Shown one piece after another: positions 17,519 to 26,248 of a stretch of DNA of 64,000 nt. Source of the DNA: an uncultured Collinsella sp. (GTDB taxonomy: Bacteria; Actinomycetota; Coriobacteriia; Coriobacteriales; Coriobacteriaceae). The notes beneath the pieces are model-generated. The model saw nothing but the letters and a program-made list of their open reading frames with translations. It had not been told where the DNA came from and searched no databases. The translations under genes were made by a program, and so were the position numbers. The stretch's first letter is position 1. Each line of letters opens with the position of its first letter. The DNA lies in contig CABRFA010000003.1 of NCBI GenBank assembly GCA_902470065.1, positions 1-64,000 of the forward strand, read 5' to 3'.

Positions 17519-18210
17519 GCATCCGCGGCAACCTTGATATCTCGGCCTATCTGGTACTCGGCCCCGAAAACACCCTCGGGCGCCCCGTGGGCGATGTGGT
17601 GGCCCAGGCACTCGACGCCGGCTTTACCTGCATTCAGGTGCGCTCCAAGGTGGCAAGCGCCCGCGAGATCATCGCGCTGACCGGCGACGCCGCTCAGGCT
17701 ATCGCACAGGCCGGCAAGACCGGTCAGGTCGCCTTGCTGATCGATGACCGCCTGGACTGCGTACTCGCCGCGCGCGAGCAGGGTATTGCCGTCGACGGCG
17801 TGCACGTGGGCCAGAGCGATATTCCCGTCGAGGTCTGCCGCAAACTTTTGGGCCCCGATGCCATTGTGGGCCTTTCGGCCCGTTGCGAGGAGATGCTCGA
17901 GTACGTCAAGACCGCCGATATGAGCCTGGTCGACTACCTGGGCATCGGCCCGCTCCACGAGACCGAGACCAAACGCGATTGCGGACGCGCAGCCGACGGC
18001 TCCATCATCACCAAGAGCTTTGAGGACCTAGCCGCACTCCACGCGGCAAGCCCCGTGCCCATCGTGGTGGGCGGCGGCGTCAAGACGGCCGACCTGCCGC
18101 AGCTCAAGGCCACCGGCGTCGACGGCTTCTTTGTGGTGAGCGCCGTCTGCAGTGCCGACGACCCCCACGCCGCAGCCAAGGAGCTCGTCGACACCTGGCA
18201 GCAGGCATAA
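17515..18210 (+). CDS. thiE: thiamine-phosphate synthase
   Basis: A 231-residue TIM-barrel enzyme joining hydroxymethylpyrimidine diphosphate and thiazole phosphate to thiamine monophosphate. Motifs: 'IQVRSKVASAREI' (strand 2), 'LLIDDRLDC', 'DGVHVGQSDIP', 'GLSARCEEM', 'YLGIGPLHETETKRD' and the phosphate-binding 'VVGGGVKTADL'. It overlaps the preceding gene by ATGA. Together with thiM it completes the thiazole branch of salvage; thiD and the kinase for thiamine phosphate are not in this window. Confidence 0.95.
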   Translation: MSIRGNLDISAYLVLGPENTLGRPVGDVVAQALDAGFTCIQVRSKVASAREIIALTGDAAQAIAQAGKTGQVALLIDDRLDCVLAAREQGIAVDGVHVGQSDIPVEVCRKLLGPDAIVGLSARCEEMLEYVKTADMSLVDYLGIGPLHETETKRDCGRAADGSIITKSFEDLAALHAASPVPIVVGGGVKTADLPQLKATGVDGFFVVSAVCSADDPHAAAKELVDTWQQA

Positions 18211-18254
18211 GTCTAGACCGAGCAGCTGATCCGCAGCCTCATATCTTCAGCAAT

Positions 18255-18300
18255 GGAAAGTGCATCCCAGTTTGGACCTCCATTCCGGGATGCGCTTTCC
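18255..18300. terminator. hairpin between thiE and patatin gene
   Basis: GGAAAGTGCATCCC and GGGATGCGCTTTCC form a 14-bp stem with one mismatch around 18 nt. It lies between convergent genes but has no T-run on either side, so termination is probable but not certain. Confidence 0.6.
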
Positions 18301-18311
18301 GCATGCGACCC

Positions 18312-19181
18312 TTACCCCGCCAGATACGCTTCCAACGCCGGCAAAGTCGCCTCCGCATCGCGGCGGCCGATCTGGTAGATGCGCTCGAGCTCATCGGGTT
18401 CGCGGCACAGTGACGGCACCTTCACCGATTCGCTCGGACGCACCACAAAGATATCGCCGGCAGCCTCGCGACGTGCCAGGTCATCGAGCGTGGCATTGTA
18501 AACCTCATGCCGATGCTCAAGCGCTGCGACAAACTCCGGGTAGTGACGGAACACGCGACGCAGCATGGGCATCACGCTGTTGGGCTGCTTCACAAAGCCC
18601 GCCGGCTGCGTGAGTACCACGATATTGCGGTCATACCCCTGTGAAAACAACCAAGCGCTGGGAATGGAATCAGCCACGCCACCATCCAGATACTTATGCC
18701 CGTCAATAGCAACGGGACGCGTCGCCACGGGAATCGCCGACGACGCCCGGATCCACTCGATATCGCGCTCATCGCCATAAGGCAGGTCGTGGTAGACGGC
18801 CTTGCCCGTCTCGATATCGGTGCACACGCACGTAAACCGCATGGGGCAGGCGCGATATGTCTCCAGGTCGATGGGATCGCGCTCGATGGGCACCTCGTGA
18901 TAGGCAAAATCGGCATTGAACATATCGCCGGTCCGCAGCCAGCTTGCTACACCCGCATAGCGCTTATCGGCACAATAGGCCTTGTTATAGCGAATGGCGC
19001 GGCCGATCTGGCGCGATTTAAAGTTGTAGCCAAATGCCGCGCCCGCCGAGACACCCACCATATGGTCGCAGGTCAAACCGTGCTCCATCCAAACGTCGAG
19101 CACGCCCGCCGTATACATACCGCGGTAGCCGCCTCCCTCGAGTGCAAGCCCCACCGTGCGCGTCATATTTGGCTGCGTCAT
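18312..19181 (-). CDS. patatin-like phospholipase
   Basis: A 289-residue patatin-family acyl hydrolase. The oxyanion loop is LEGGGYRG, the nucleophile elbow is GVSAG, and the dyad Asp is in 'YLDGGVADSIP', so all catalytic parts are present. It resembles bacterial YjjU-like proteins, which are cytosolic and of unsettled substrate. Start placed at 19181 (MTQPNMTRTVGLALEGGG), with GGAG 8 nt upstream; the frame is open to 19316 but that part does not resemble patatins. It is convergent with thiE and divergent from the GGDEF/EAL gene. Confidence 0.87.
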   Translation of the reverse strand: MTQPNMTRTVGLALEGGGYRGMYTAGVLDVWMEHGLTCDHMVGVSAGAAFGYNFKSRQIGRAIRYNKAYCADKRYAGVASWLRTGDMFNADFAYHEVPIERDPIDLETYRACPMRFTCVCTDIETGKAVYHDLPYGDERDIEWIRASSAIPVATRPVAIDGHKYLDGGVADSIPSAWLFSQGYDRNIVVLTQPAGFVKQPNSVMPMLRRVFRHYPEFVAALEHRHEVYNATLDDLARREAAGDIFVVRPSESVKVPSLCREPDELERIYQIGRRDAEATLPALEAYLAG

Positions 19182-19499
19182 GCGACCATCTCCGTTCCTG
19201 CGTTTAAAACCGGGACAAGTATACCCGTCAACATATACCGCCCCAGTCGCATTTTTCATGCGCACCCAGGCGTTGCGGTTTGGCGAATAATAGCCGCCCG
19301 TAGCATGTACACCCATATATAATTCTGCACTGTTGTTTATACTACTCAGCAGTTATCAACAGCGAACATTAGCCGGTAAATTAACCCAACAACGCAGCAA
19401 GGCGGGGGCCTGGATACACGCAAAGCGCCAAACAACAACGCGTGTGCACAACGAGCTCGCCCGACGCAATTCGCCCGACCTCAGAAAGCCGCTTACGAC
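19182..19499. other. 318-bp intergenic region between divergent genes
   Basis: It must hold the promoters of the patatin gene (leftward) and the GGDEF/EAL gene (rightward). A TATAAT hexamer lies at 19318-19323 but no convincing -35 box accompanies it. Nothing else recognised. Confidence 0.4.
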
Positions 19500-22217
19500 A
19501 TGGATACTGTCAGCAATTACACCGAAACGCTCGAAAAGACCGTCCGCGACCTTCTCGAGCGTCAGGAGGATCTGATCAGGACCGCCTTTACCGACCAGCT
19601 TACCGGGCTTGGCAACCGTGGCGGCTTTGCCCGTTCCCTCGAGGAGCTCTGGGAGCAGAACACCCCCGTTACCATGGCGTTCATCGATATCGACAATCTC
19701 AAGCACTGCAACGACGTCTTTGGCCATGACGAGGGCAACCGCTATATCTTGCAGGTAAGCCTCTATCTCAAGCTGTATATGAAAGTGGACGAGGCGGCGT
19801 TTCGCATAGGCGGCGACGAGTTTGCCATCCTGTCTACGATTGCAACCGAGGACGACCTCGCCGAACGTCTGGAACACTGCCGAACGGTCCTGCTCAAAAA
19901 CAACGATTCCGAGATGCCCCACTCGTTTAGCTATGGAGTGTCGCATGCCGACCCCGCCCTGGGCGAAGCCACCAACCGTATGACGCTCGATGCCGACCAT
20001 CGCATGTACGACTACAAGCTACGTCATGCCATGCACCTTGATCGACGCAATATCACGCAAGTCCACGCCGACGACTTCGAAATAAGCGATCGCATTTTCG
20101 ACGCCTTTTCGATGCTCAACGAGGGCCGCTATCTCTTTATCGAGAACTTGGACAAACATCGCACCCTTTGGTCACAAGGCGCCTTGCGCGATCTTGGCCT
20201 TCCCTCGGAGCACATAGACAACTGTCGCGATTACTGGAAAACGCGCGTGCATCCCGATGACCTTGAGGCCTACATCAACGACATCGACCAAGTCTACAAC
20301 GGTACCAAGCACCGTCGCGTCATGCAGTATCGTGTGCGCAACGCCGCCGGCGACTACGTCCTTTGCCGTGCTCGCGGGTTTCGTATCGACGGCGACGAAA
20401 ATGTCCCCTCGCTCTATGTCGGCGAGCTCGTCAACCACTCACTTGCCGAAACCGTCGACGCCGCCACAGGCCTCGGAACGCAGCGCATGCTGGTCAATGC
20501 CATCGATACCTGCCGCCTTGACCGTTGCAAGACAGGGCTTATAGCGGTGCGCGTTCGTGGCACGACAAAGCTCAACGAGCTCTACGGAGCCGAGGCTGTC
20601 GACAACATGCTTGCCGAATACGCGGGCCGCATGCTGTCGATCACCCGCGGCAGAAGCCGGGTCTACCGTTCACGTAGCGTCCAGTTCGTCGTGCTCAGCA
20701 ACGACCTGGACCACGTGGCATTCGAGCAACTGACCCGCCACCTTAAAGAGGCCGTTTTCGCTCCTGTGCAAATCGCAGGCGACACCATTGCTCCCGTCTG
20801 TCTTGTCGTCCCGACCTTTTACGAACGCCTGGACTCCCAAGCATCGACTGTTTTGGGCGAACTCGATCGTCGCCTTCGCACGGCCGGCGGACTTGTTCCC
20901 AACGATAGTCTGCCCATACCCGAGATGGAACGCAAAGGCGCCGTCGCCGAGCACCTCGACATGCTCACAGGCCTCTACCGCCCCAGCGAGTTTATGCGCC
21001 GTGCCAATGCCTTCATCAAGGCAAGGCGCGACGGCGCTTGGTGTATCGCCACCGTTGACATGGGCCACATGCGCCTATTTAACGAATGGTATGGACAGGC
21101 CGAAGGTGACCGTATGCTTGCCGATGTGGGCACGGTGCTCAAGGATATCGAGAACGCCAACATGGGTGTCGCGGGATACTGGGGACAAGACGACTTTTGT
21201 CTGCTCATACCCTTTGAGCACGATTTCGTTCACCGTGTCTATGCGCGCGTGCGCGAAGCTGTAGCCAAGCACAACGACGGCGTAGGTTTTTGGCCGTCCA
21301 TGGGCGTTTACCCCATCGACTCCAATGAGGAGATCACCATCGATGCGCAGGCAAAGGCCATGTTTACCAATCGACGCGCAAAAAACGACTTTAAGGAGCG
21401 CATTGCCATTTTCTGCCCCGCGGAGTACGAGCGCGAAGTCGCGTTCCACCGCACGCTGACCGAATTCCAGTACGCGCTCTCAGATGGTCGTATTACCTAC
21501 CACTTGCAGCCCCAGGTCGATATGGAAACCGGTGAGATTATTGGCGCCGAAGCACTCACCCGCTGGATTGACAAGGACGGCTCTCTCATTTCGCCCGCAA
21601 CGTTTATCCCCGCACTCGAGGAAAGCGGCTTTGTGGTGACGCTCGACAAGTACATTTGGCAGGGTGTCGCCTCGTGGCTGCGCGAGCGCATCGATCGAGG
21701 ACTTCGTGTGGTTCCGGTTTCGCTTAATGTGTCGCGCGTGGATATCCTTGCCTGCGACGTTGCCGAGCATATGGGGGCGCTCGCCGCCCAATACAACCTA
21801 CCGCCCGAGCTCATGCGTATCGAGATCACCGAGACGGCTTATACGGGAGAGTCCGAGGCCGTGGACAAACTGACGGCCGACCTGCACACCCGCGGCTTCT
21901 CGACCTATATGGACGATTTTGGCACCGGTCAGTCCACGCTCGCGATGCTCAAGAACGTCAACGTCGACGTCATCAAGCTCGACCGCGCCTTTGTACCCAC
22001 CGATCGCGATCAAGACCGCAGCACGCAAATCATTTCATCGATGCTCGAAATGGCGCAGTCGCTCCATCTGCCCGTCGAGGTCGAAGGCGTCGAGACAAAT
22101 GAACAGGCGAACATGCTACGACAAATGGGCGCCCGCTACGCTCAGGGCTTCCTCTACTACCGCCCCATGCCGGCGAAGGATTTTGAGGCATTGCTCGATG
22201 GTGGCAATAACAACTGA
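19500..22217 (+). CDS. GGDEF-PAS-GGDEF-GGDEF-EAL cyclic-di-GMP protein
   Basis: A 905-residue soluble protein with no membrane segment. Domain 1 (residues ~25-185) is an intact diguanylate cyclase with RIGGDEF (GGDEF at 104-108). A PAS-like domain follows (~195-315, 'VHPDDLEAYINDID'). Domains 3 and 4 (~320-640) are GGDEF folds whose motif is lost (RSRSVQF and WGQDDF). The C-terminal EAL domain (~650-900) keeps GAEALTRW, NVSR, EITET, DDFGTG, KLDRAF and VEGVET, so phosphodiesterase activity is likely. ATG 19500 is the only start, since an in-frame stop lies at 19377 with no ATG, GTG or TTG between; its ribosome site is weak. Confidence 0.9.
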   Translation: MDTVSNYTETLEKTVRDLLERQEDLIRTAFTDQLTGLGNRGGFARSLEELWEQNTPVTMAFIDIDNLKHCNDVFGHDEGNRYILQVSLYLKLYMKVDEAAFRIGGDEFAILSTIATEDDLAERLEHCRTVLLKNNDSEMPHSFSYGVSHADPALGEATNRMTLDADHRMYDYKLRHAMHLDRRNITQVHADDFEISDRIFDAFSMLNEGRYLFIENLDKHRTLWSQGALRDLGLPSEHIDNCRDYWKTRVHPDDLEAYINDIDQVYNGTKHRRVMQYRVRNAAGDYVLCRARGFRIDGDENVPSLYVGELVNHSLAETVDAATGLGTQRMLVNAIDTCRLDRCKTGLIAVRVRGTTKLNELYGAEAVDNMLAEYAGRMLSITRGRSRVYRSRSVQFVVLSNDLDHVAFEQLTRHLKEAVFAPVQIAGDTIAPVCLVVPTFYERLDSQASTVLGELDRRLRTAGGLVPNDSLPIPEMERKGAVAEHLDMLTGLYRPSEFMRRANAFIKARRDGAWCIATVDMGHMRLFNEWYGQAEGDRMLADVGTVLKDIENANMGVAGYWGQDDFCLLIPFEHDFVHRVYARVREAVAKHNDGVGFWPSMGVYPIDSNEEITIDAQAKAMFTNRRAKNDFKERIAIFCPAEYEREVAFHRTLTEFQYALSDGRITYHLQPQVDMETGEIIGAEALTRWIDKDGSLISPATFIPALEESGFVVTLDKYIWQGVASWLRERIDRGLRVVPVSLNVSRVDILACDVAEHMGALAAQYNLPPELMRIEITETAYTGESEAVDKLTADLHTRGFSTYMDDFGTGQSTLAMLKNVNVDVIKLDRAFVPTDRDQDRSTQIISSMLEMAQSLHLPVEVEGVETNEQANMLRQMGARYAQGFLYYRPMPAKDFEALLDGGNNN

Positions 22218-22275
22218 TACGCTCGCACGCAAAACGCCACCGCCGAAGGGGGAATTTGCCTCCATTAGCTAACTT

Positions 22276-22306
22276 ATATCCCCAATTCAAACCGAATTGG
22301 GGATAT
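22276..22306. promoter_or_regulatory. 13-bp perfect dyad before the second GGDEF gene
   Basis: ATATCCCCAATTC (22276-22288) and GAATTGGGGATAT (22294-22306) are perfectly complementary around AAACC. No T-run follows on the plus strand, so it is more likely an operator or mRNA hairpin, ~40 bp before the start, than a simple terminator. Confidence 0.45.
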
Positions 22307-22344
22307 GATACAAACCACTGTTCCGCCCAAGGAGGTTATCCATC

Positions 22345-23874
22345 ATGAACGAGTCATATCGCCTGGGCGAGCAATCGATTATTGCCTATCTTCAGCGACT
22401 TGCGAATGGCATCTCGACCGCCGAGCTCGATGTTGCCGCGCTGCCTGCTGAGCTACGCGCCGTTGGCGAGCAACTGCAAAAGACGCATGCCATCCTGCAA
22501 CAAGAGCGCCGGCTGCTTGAGAGCAACGCCTATATCGACCCGCTCACCAACTTGGGCAACCGCAACGGATTCGACCGTCATGTCGAGCAACTCTGGCACA
22601 AAGGCGACCCCTTCACCTGCGCCTATATTGACATCGACCATCTCAAACATTGCAATGATAGGTTTGGCCACGCCGAAGGCAATCGCTATATTCTGAGCAT
22701 CTGCCGCACGCTCTCCGAAACCATGGAGCACGATGAGATGCTGTTCCGTATCGGTGGAGACGAGTTTGTGCTCATCTCGCTCTCCGCAAACGAGACTGAA
22801 CTCGAGCAGCGCTTGGAGCAGGTACGTGCCGGGCTGATCGAAGCGAGCTCAGGCGGCAAGGCGCCCATGATCGGCAGCTTTAGCTTTGGCTGCTCGCGCG
22901 TCGATCCACTTGCCGGCGACACGCGTCGCCAGATGACGATGGATGCCGATCGCAAGATGTATCGCTATAAGCTTATGCATCGTGTGCAGCAACCGAAAGA
23001 CAATGGCGCGCCGCAACGCCCGGCCGCCGATCAGCTTCCCTGCAACGACCGGGTGTTCCAAGCGATCTCCATGAGCTCCGAGACGCGCTATCCGTTCATC
23101 CTTAACCTCGATACCGGAGAATCGCAATGGTCAGTCAACGCCGTGCGCGATTTTGACCTGCCCTCCCAGCACCCTTTTAACTCACTCGACATGTGGCTCG
23201 CCCGCGTTCATCCCGAGGACCGCGACAACGTACGCGCCGAGCTCGACATGGTGATAAACGGCACGTGGCACTTCCACTACATGCAGTATCGCGTAATGGA
23301 TGCCACCGGAGCGTACGTGCTTTGCGACTGCACGGGTTACCGCTTGGACGGCACCGATACCGAGCCCAGCATGTATGTGGGCATTATCGTCAACCGAAGT
23401 CTAGCGGATACGACCGACTCGGTAACGGGCCTGGGCGATGTCCACGCACTGGTCAACGCTATTGGAGAGATGCGCCACGTGCCGCACGAGGCAGGCTTTA
23501 TTGCCATTAAGATCGACGATATCGCCGAGGTCAATGCCCGCTTTGGATTCGATGCAGGCGACCGCGTGCTCGCCGAAAGCGCCGCCTGCCTCATGGATTG
23601 TTCGCGCGGCAAGGGCCGCCTGTTCCGCTCGACGGGACCAACGTTCGTGGCACTCTTCGATGAGCTCGGCCCCGAGGCGATCGACGAGGTCGCAAGCGAC
23701 ATCGAACGGTTCCTGGGCTCTCCCGTGCTCATCGGCTCGCTTGAATATCAGCCGCCCATTCGCGTGGCCACACTCCATCTGGACGGCGTCGACCGTCAGC
23801 CCGTTTCAATTTTGAACGAGCTCAAAGCGTTGCTCGGGAAAGCCGTGCAGGTGCCAGGTACCAAACTGGATTAG
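22345..23874 (+). CDS. GGDEF-PAS-GGDEF protein
   Basis: A 509-residue soluble paralogue of the first three domains of the preceding protein. An N-terminal helical stretch (residues 1-60, coiled-coil-like) leads to an intact GGDEF domain (GGDEF at 137-141), then a PAS-like domain ('VHPEDRDNVRAELD', ~225-345), then a GGDEF fold without the motif ('RLFRSTGPTFVALF'). It should make cyclic-di-GMP; there is no EAL. Start at 22345 with AAGGAGG at ~8 nt. Gene order and shared architecture indicate a local duplication in which one copy gained or kept extra GGDEF and EAL domains. Confidence 0.88.
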   Translation: MNESYRLGEQSIIAYLQRLANGISTAELDVAALPAELRAVGEQLQKTHAILQQERRLLESNAYIDPLTNLGNRNGFDRHVEQLWHKGDPFTCAYIDIDHLKHCNDRFGHAEGNRYILSICRTLSETMEHDEMLFRIGGDEFVLISLSANETELEQRLEQVRAGLIEASSGGKAPMIGSFSFGCSRVDPLAGDTRRQMTMDADRKMYRYKLMHRVQQPKDNGAPQRPAADQLPCNDRVFQAISMSSETRYPFILNLDTGESQWSVNAVRDFDLPSQHPFNSLDMWLARVHPEDRDNVRAELDMVINGTWHFHYMQYRVMDATGAYVLCDCTGYRLDGTDTEPSMYVGIIVNRSLADTTDSVTGLGDVHALVNAIGEMRHVPHEAGFIAIKIDDIAEVNARFGFDAGDRVLAESAACLMDCSRGKGRLFRSTGPTFVALFDELGPEAIDEVASDIERFLGSPVLIGSLEYQPPIRVATLHLDGVDRQPVSILNELKALLGKAVQVPGTKLD

Positions 23875-23948
23875 CGCCGCGCCCGCGCCGCCTCCCCCAT
23901 CGTGCGATAATCCTCTGCATAAGTCATCGACAGCAGAGGGAGTTTGTG

Positions 23949-24572
23949 ATGAAGGTTCTTTTAGTCAACGGTAGCCCCAAGGCAAACGGCAACACCGCTC
24001 GCGCGCTTGCCGAAGTCGCCGAGCAATTGCATGCCGAGGGTATCGATACCGAGGTGTTCCAGCTGGGCGCCAAGCCCATTCGCGACTGCATTGGCTGTGG
24101 TCAGTGCGGCAAGCTCGATTGCCGCTGCACCTTTGACGACGACGTGGTCAACGAGCTCATTGCCACCGCCGAGCAGGCAGACGGCTTTGTCTTTGGCTCG
24201 CCCGTCTATTACGCGCACCCCAGCGGCCGCATCCTCTCGGCCCTCGACCGCGCGTTTTATGCTGGCAGCAAGGCCTTTGCGCACAAGCCGGGCGCCTCTG
24301 TCGCCGTTGCCCGCCGCGGCGGCACGTCGACCACGTTCGATGTACTCAACAAGTACTTCACCATCAACCAGATGCCCGTGGTCGCCTCCACCTACTGGAA
24401 CAACGTCTTTGGCGCTGCGCCGGGCGAGGCTGCCCAGGATGCCGAGGGTCTGGCCACCATGCGAAACATCGGCAAGAACATGGCCTGGCTCTTGCATTGC
24501 ATCGAGGCAGGCAAGGCTGCCGGCATCGAAGCCCCCGAGGCCGATCGCGAGCGCACCAACTTCATTCGTTAG
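23949..24572 (+). CDS. NAD(P)H-dependent FMN reductase / flavodoxin-fold protein
   Basis: A 207-residue flavodoxin-fold protein of the NADPH-dependent FMN reductase group. FMN-binding features are 'LVNGSPKANGNTARAL' (phosphate loop) and 'FGSPVYYAHPSGRI'. The central CIGCGQCGKLDCRC resembles the Cys cluster of iron-sulfur flavoproteins, so an Fe-S centre or redox disulfide is possible. ATG 23949 is preferred over GTG 23946 because AGAGGGA lies 7 nt upstream. The ArsC-like gene follows 15 nt later, probably as an operon. Confidence 0.85.
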   Translation: MKVLLVNGSPKANGNTARALAEVAEQLHAEGIDTEVFQLGAKPIRDCIGCGQCGKLDCRCTFDDDVVNELIATAEQADGFVFGSPVYYAHPSGRILSALDRAFYAGSKAFAHKPGASVAVARRGGTSTTFDVLNKYFTINQMPVVASTYWNNVFGAAPGEAAQDAEGLATMRNIGKNMAWLLHCIEAGKAAGIEAPEADRERTNFIR

Positions 24573-24587
24573 AACGGGAGCCGATAA

Positions 24588-24929
24588 GTGAACGTACAAA
24601 TTTTTGGGACCAAAAAGTCCTTCGACACCAAGAAGGCGCAGCGTTATTTTAAGGAGCGCCGCATTAAGGTGCAGTTTATCGACCTTAAGGAAAAGGAGAT
24701 GAGCAAGGGCGAGCTCACGAGCGTGATGCAGGCGGTCGGCGGCATCGACAAGCTGCTCAACCCTAAAGCCAAGGACGAAGAGACGCTCGCGCTTATCCAG
24801 CACCTCACCCCCAGCCAGCGCTTCGACAAGCTGCTCGAGAACCAGCAGGTTCTAGCTGAGCCCATCGTGCGCAACGGCAAGAAGGCCACCGTCGGCTATT
24901 GCCCCGATGTATGGGGAGCCTGGGAGTAG
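24588..24929 (+). CDS. ArsC/Spx-family thioredoxin-fold protein without the active-site Cys
   Basis: A 113-residue ArsC-like protein. Where relatives have a catalytic Cys near residue 11 it reads FGTKKSFDTKKA (Ser). The rest of the family core is kept: 'LLNPKAKDEETLAL' and 'PIVRNGKKATVGY'. The single Cys left (Cys104 in GYCPDVW) is not at the active site. It is therefore unlikely to reduce arsenate by the usual mechanism. GTG start with GGGAG ~7 nt upstream. It lies 15 nt behind the flavodoxin-fold reductase, with which it may act. Confidence 0.8.
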   Translation: MNVQIFGTKKSFDTKKAQRYFKERRIKVQFIDLKEKEMSKGELTSVMQAVGGIDKLLNPKAKDEETLALIQHLTPSQRFDKLLENQQVLAEPIVRNGKKATVGYCPDVWGAWE

Positions 24930-25015
24930 CCTGTGTTATTTGCCGGCGCGTGGGTATAAGAGCGAGCGTTTGGCATAAGATTCAACTGTAAGCCATGTCT
25001 AACAAAGGAGGGCAC

Positions 25016-26146
25016 ATGCCCAACAAACCCGTGAAGATCATCATGCTTACCGGATACCTCGGTGCCGGCAAGACCACGCTGCTCAACCACATCCTCGCTA
25101 ACGATGGCGGCATCCGCGCCGCCGTGATCGTCAACGATATCGGCGAGATCAACGTCGACGCCAGCCTCATCGCCGACGGCGGCCTTTCCGAGACCGACGA
25201 CCTCATCCCGCTCACCAACGGCTGCATCTGCTGCACGCTTTCGGACGACCTGGCCAACCAGCTGCAGGGCATCGCCGATTCGGGCAACTTCGATTACATC
25301 ATCATCGAGGCCTCGGGCATTTGCGAGCCTATCCCCATCGCCTACACCATCTCGAGCTTCTGCGACGAGGCCAAGGTGGGCGGCGAGCCCAAGCTCGCGC
25401 TCGACAACATCGTGGCCGTGGTCGACTGCGCCCGCATGTACGACGAGTTCAACGGCGGTCGCGACCTGCTGGCCGAGGATATCGACGAGGACGACATCGA
25501 GAGCCTGCTCATCCAGCAGATCGAGTTCTGCTCTACGCTGATCCTCAACAAGACCGATACCGTGAGCCCCGAGCAGATCGCCGAGCTCAAGGCTATCGTG
25601 CGCAGCCTGCAGAAGGACGCCGTGATTGTCGAGGCTCAAAACGGCGAGGTTCCTATGGAGGAGCTGCTCGACACCGACCGCTTCGACTTTATGCGCGCCT
25701 ACAACTCCGCCGCCTGGATCGAGGCCATGGAGCATCCCGAGGAGCACGACGACCCCGAGGTGCTCGAGTACGACATCGAGACCTTTGTGTACTCGCGCCG
25801 CAAGCCGTTTGACCTGCAAAAGTTCACCAATTTTGTTGAGCAGGAGTGGCCCGACGAGGTCATCCGCGTCAAGGGCCCGCTGTGGCAGACTGGCAATCCA
25901 GACATGTGCTACATGTTCGAGCAGGCCGGCCACCAGATGCGCCTGATGGAAAACGGCCTGTTTGTCGACTCTGCGCCCGAGGGCGAGAAGCAGAAGATCA
26001 TCGACGAGAACCCCGAGATTATGCAAATTTGGGACGACGAGACGGGCGACCGCATGACGAGCCTGTGCATCATCGGCCGTCACATGGACAGGGATGCGCT
26101 CATCGCCTCCCTCGATGCCTGCCTGACCGACTGGCACCGCGCCTAG
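25016..26146 (+). CDS. CobW/COG0523 G3E-family GTPase, putative metallochaperone
   Basis: A 376-residue P-loop GTPase. Walker A is GYLGAGKTTLLNH, the metal-binding signature CxCC is in 'NGCICCTLSDDL', Walker B follows 'IIIEASGICEP', and NKTD gives guanine specificity. The C-terminal CobW domain is present (residues ~250-370). Members insert or traffic Zn, Co or Ni; which metal is not evident and no Zur box was seen. Start set at 25016, 4 nt after AAGGAGGG; an ATG at 24995 lies before that site. A strong terminator follows. Confidence 0.88.
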   Translation: MPNKPVKIIMLTGYLGAGKTTLLNHILANDGGIRAAVIVNDIGEINVDASLIADGGLSETDDLIPLTNGCICCTLSDDLANQLQGIADSGNFDYIIIEASGICEPIPIAYTISSFCDEAKVGGEPKLALDNIVAVVDCARMYDEFNGGRDLLAEDIDEDDIESLLIQQIEFCSTLILNKTDTVSPEQIAELKAIVRSLQKDAVIVEAQNGEVPMEELLDTDRFDFMRAYNSAAWIEAMEHPEEHDDPEVLEYDIETFVYSRRKPFDLQKFTNFVEQEWPDEVIRVKGPLWQTGNPDMCYMFEQAGHQMRLMENGLFVDSAPEGEKQKIIDENPEIMQIWDDETGDRMTSLCIIGRHMDRDALIASLDACLTDWHRA

Positions 26147-26185
26147 GTTTATCCAGGCGGGTATTTTTCCGCCTACGTAGCCGCC

Positions 26186-26227
26186 AAACCACCACGAAGG
26201 TGCACTGTGCCCTTCGTGGTGGTTTTT
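26186..26227 (+). terminator. terminator after the CobW GTPase
   Basis: AAACCACCACGAAGG and CCTTCGTGGTGGTTT form a perfect 15-bp stem with a 10-nt loop, continuing into TTTTT. It ends only ~22 bp before the trmL start, so trmL is read either from readthrough or from a promoter inside this stretch. Confidence 0.88.
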
Positions 26228-26248
26228 CGTTCTGAGCCAAGGAGATTC

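Noticed and set aside
19318..19323. promoter with TATAAT box for the GGDEF/EAL gene
   Set aside because: The hexamer is present but no acceptable -35 box lies 16-18 bp upstream, so no promoter is claimed.
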